Assembly: GCA_902825845.1 (NCBI GenBank)
Contig: CADECM010000048.1
Span: 1-43,455, forward strand
Origin: an uncultured beta proteobacterium
Lineage (GTDB): Bacteria; Pseudomonadota; Gammaproteobacteria; Burkholderiales; SG8-41
Reading direction: 5' to 3'
Length of the DNA stretch: 43,455 nt
Shown here: piece after piece, positions 41,861 to 43,455 of the stretch
Layout: each line of letters begins with the position of its first letter
Numbering within the stretch: position 1 is the stretch's first letter
Program-made: the position numbers and the translations under genes
Notes under the pieces: model-generated
Told to the model about the DNA's origin: nothing
The model's database searches: none
Seen by the model: the letters and a program-made list of their open reading frames with translations, nothing else

Positions 41861-43094
41861 GAATACCCCCTTGGCGCGACCGCGCCGCGGTCCGCTCGAC
41901 GGCGTGCGTGTACTCGATTTGTCGCGCGTGCTGGCGGGTCCGTTTTGTTCGCTGATCCTCGCCGATCTGGGCGCGGAAGTAATCAAGGTCGAAGAACTTG
42001 GCGTCGGCGATCAGACACGCACCATACCGCCGTTCGTCAATGGCGAAAGCCACTACTTTCTGGCGATCAATCGCAACAAGAGCAGCGTGGCGCTCGATGC
42101 GCGCACGGAAGCGGGGCGTGGCATCCTGCTGAAACTCGCCGCGCAGTGCGACGTGGTGCTGGAGAATTTCCGGCCCGGTGTGATGGAACGGCTGGGGCTG
42201 GGCTATGAGCAGCTGAAGACGGTGAAGCCGGACATCATCCTGTGTTCGATCAGCGGCTTCGGCGCCACCGGTGCGATGCGCGACAAGCCGTCGTTCGACC
42301 TGGTGACGCAGGCGCTGAGCGGCGCCATGAGCATCAATGGTTATGCGGATGGCACACCGACCAAGCTGGGCCTGCCGCTGGGCGACATCGGCGGCGGCCT
42401 GTGGGCGGCGCTGGGCGTGATGGCGGCACTGAACGACCGGCACGTCACCGGCGAAGGGTCGCACATCGATCTGAGCCTGCTGGAAGGATTGATGGGCCTG
42501 CTCGGCTATCTGGCGGAAATCTATCTGGTGACCGGCGAAAGCCCTGGCCGCATGGGCAACAATCACCACAACATCGTGCCCTATGGCCTGATGCCGGTGA
42601 AGGACGGGCATATTGTGCTGGCGCTGCACGTGGGCGAATTCTGGCGCAAGTTCTGCCGTGCCATCGATCGTGAGGACATGATCACCGACGCGCGTTTTCG
42701 CACGGTGAAGGATCGCCACCGCAACCGCGAAGAACTCGAACGCCAGATCACGGCGATCATGCTCACCAAGAGCGTCAGCGAGTGGCAGCAATTGCTGGAC
42801 GCGGCCGATGTGCCGCACGCGCCGGTCAACAACATGGGGCAGGCGGTGAACCAGCCGATTGTGCGGGAGCGCGGCTTCGTGAAGGACGTGCAGCACCCGA
42901 CCGCGGGCACGGTCAAGGTGATCGGCAGTCCGCTGCGCTTCGAAAACCGCTACGAGCAGGCGCGGCTGGAGCCGCCGCCGCTGCTGGGCGAACATACGCG
43001 ATCGATACTCGGTTCACTCGCCGGCCTGAGTGATGCGGAGATCGAGCGTTTGATTGCCGACAAAGTCGTCGCGGTGCCCGCGACACCAACCTGA
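41859..43094 (+). CDS. CaiB/BaiF (class III) CoA-transferase
   Basis: 411 residues of family III CoA-transferases (formyl-CoA:oxalate CoA-transferase type), which move CoA between carboxylates. The N-terminal GVRVLDLSRVLAGPFCSLILADLGAEVIKVE (about residues 14-44) and VVLENFRPGVMERLGLGY (about 99-116) are hallmarks. The catalytic Asp is in SFDLVTQALSG (about 146). The GMGxPGDxGGG-like loop reads GLPLGDIGGGLWAALG. The length is standard. The start lies directly at a copy of the AT-rich motif and lacks a ribosome site. It is followed after nine bases by the MaoC-like gene, so the two probably act on the same acyl-CoA. Confidence 0.93.
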   Translation: MNTPLARPRRGPLDGVRVLDLSRVLAGPFCSLILADLGAEVIKVEELGVGDQTRTIPPFVNGESHYFLAINRNKSSVALDARTEAGRGILLKLAAQCDVVLENFRPGVMERLGLGYEQLKTVKPDIILCSISGFGATGAMRDKPSFDLVTQALSGAMSINGYADGTPTKLGLPLGDIGGGLWAALGVMAALNDRHVTGEGSHIDLSLLEGLMGLLGYLAEIYLVTGESPGRMGNNHHNIVPYGLMPVKDGHIVLALHVGEFWRKFCRAIDREDMITDARFRTVKDRHRNREELERQITAIMLTKSVSEWQQLLDAADVPHAPVNNMGQAVNQPIVRERGFVKDVQHPTAGTVKVIGSPLRFENRYEQARLEPPPLLGEHTRSILGSLAGLSDAEIERLIADKVVAVPATPT

Positions 43095-43103
43095 GGAACG
43101 CGC

Positions 43104-43442
43104 ATGGCCGCACACGGCAAAGCCACCGACGAAGAACTGGCGCGTATTCGCGCCCGCATCGGACAAAAAGTCACCATCAACGAACCGCCGTACCTGACCG
43201 AAGTCACGCGCGACTCGGTGCGGCAGTGGGCGCAGGCCACCGGCGACCGCAATCGGCTATTTACCGACGAAGCCTATGCGCGCGCGTCGCGCCATCAAAG
43301 CCTTCTGGCGCCGCCGTGCCAGTTGTATGCGTACAGCCGCATTTCAATTGGCTATCGCGGCGGACTGCCTGGGGTGCATTCGTTTTTCGCCGGTTCGCAC
43401 TGGCGCTGGCATGAGCCGATCAAAGTCGGCGAACGCATCTAG
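43104..43442 (+). CDS. MaoC-like hydratase (FAS1-like dehydratase domain), possibly truncated
   Basis: 112 residues up to a TAG at 43440-43442, 13 bases before the window ends. The content fits an N-terminal hot-dog domain of MaoC-type hydratases: RDSVRQWAQATGDRNRLFTDEAYAR (about 35-59), APPCQLYAY, and HWRWHEPIKVGERI. The frame after TAG reads PEVT, which looks like continuing protein. The TAG may therefore be a nonsense change or a sequence error in a longer gene. ATG 43104 follows GAGGAA. It would hydrate an enoyl-CoA in the same pathway as the CoA-transferase. Confidence 0.7.
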   Translation: MAAHGKATDEELARIRARIGQKVTINEPPYLTEVTRDSVRQWAQATGDRNRLFTDEAYARASRHQSLLAPPCQLYAYSRISIGYRGGLPGVHSFFAGSHWRWHEPIKVGERI

Positions 43443-43455
43443 CCGGAAGTCACCT

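Noticed and set aside
1..43455. CRISPR array, tRNA or rRNA genes
   Set aside because: No regularly spaced repeats and no recognisable tRNA or rRNA sequences were seen on reading; the repeats present are dispersed or palindromic.

Overview
The window looks like a chromosome segment of a GC-rich Betaproteobacterium, most probably Burkholderiales-like. The main reasons are six separate Bug/TctC-type periplasmic binding proteins, a Burkholderiales-style assortment of CoA-transferase, MmgE/PrpD, amidohydrolase_2, LLM flavin oxidoreductase and acyl-CoA dehydrogenase-like genes, and the REP-like palindromes between genes. No rRNA, tRNA or CRISPR array was seen.

Layout. 1-485 is the 3' end of a fibronectin type III surface/secreted protein. 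777-19878 is a catabolic stretch: a lone molybdopterin-binding subunit of the xanthine dehydrogenase family with a LysR regulator, an LLM oxidoreductase, DUF1304, a secreted alpha/beta hydrolase, MmgE/PrpD, a D-2-hydroxyacid dehydrogenase, an MFS carrier, four Bug proteins, an Ldh2-type dehydrogenase, a tandem universal stress protein, an amidohydrolase and a RidA protein. 20272-28335 is a membrane-lipid/envelope cluster: GT4 glycosyltransferase, phosphatidylserine decarboxylase, class III aminotransferase, Mpo1/DUF962-like membrane protein, PlcP/LpxH-type metallophosphoesterase, SAM methyltransferase and UDP-glucose 6-dehydrogenase. 28336-33565 is a rearranged patch with nested palindromic elements, an internally deleted IS91-family transposase, chemoreceptor fragments, a 112-bp direct repeat and an intact BLUF + EAL gene pair. 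33566-43442 returns to catabolic genes: TPR protein, two more Bug proteins, CoaE, an acyl-CoA dehydrogenase-like flavoprotein, an amidohydrolase paralogue, a DUF4286/EthD-like protein, a cupin, a CaiB/BaiF CoA-transferase and a MaoC-like hydratase.

The strongest candidate for an undescribed system is the lipid cluster. Three of its transcription starts (glycosyltransferase, methyltransferase-metallophosphoesterase operon, UDP-glucose dehydrogenase) are preceded by heptamers repeating every 11 bp that resemble PhoB boxes, two of them with a plausible -10 at the expected 10-bp distance. I read this as a phosphate-starvation lipid-remodelling island. The metallophosphoesterase would release diacylglycerol from phospholipids, Ugd would supply UDP-glucuronate, and the glycosyltransferase would build glycolipids. 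The decarboxylase, aminotransferase, Mpo1-like protein and methyltransferase could make a further, unknown head group. This is inference from motifs and gene content.

A second thread is a dispersed AT-rich motif, best form GTTTAAAAACAAATACTTA, found ten times and almost always at gene borders. In one copy it encodes part of a signal peptide, in another it abuts a start codon, and in a third it overlaps a stop codon.
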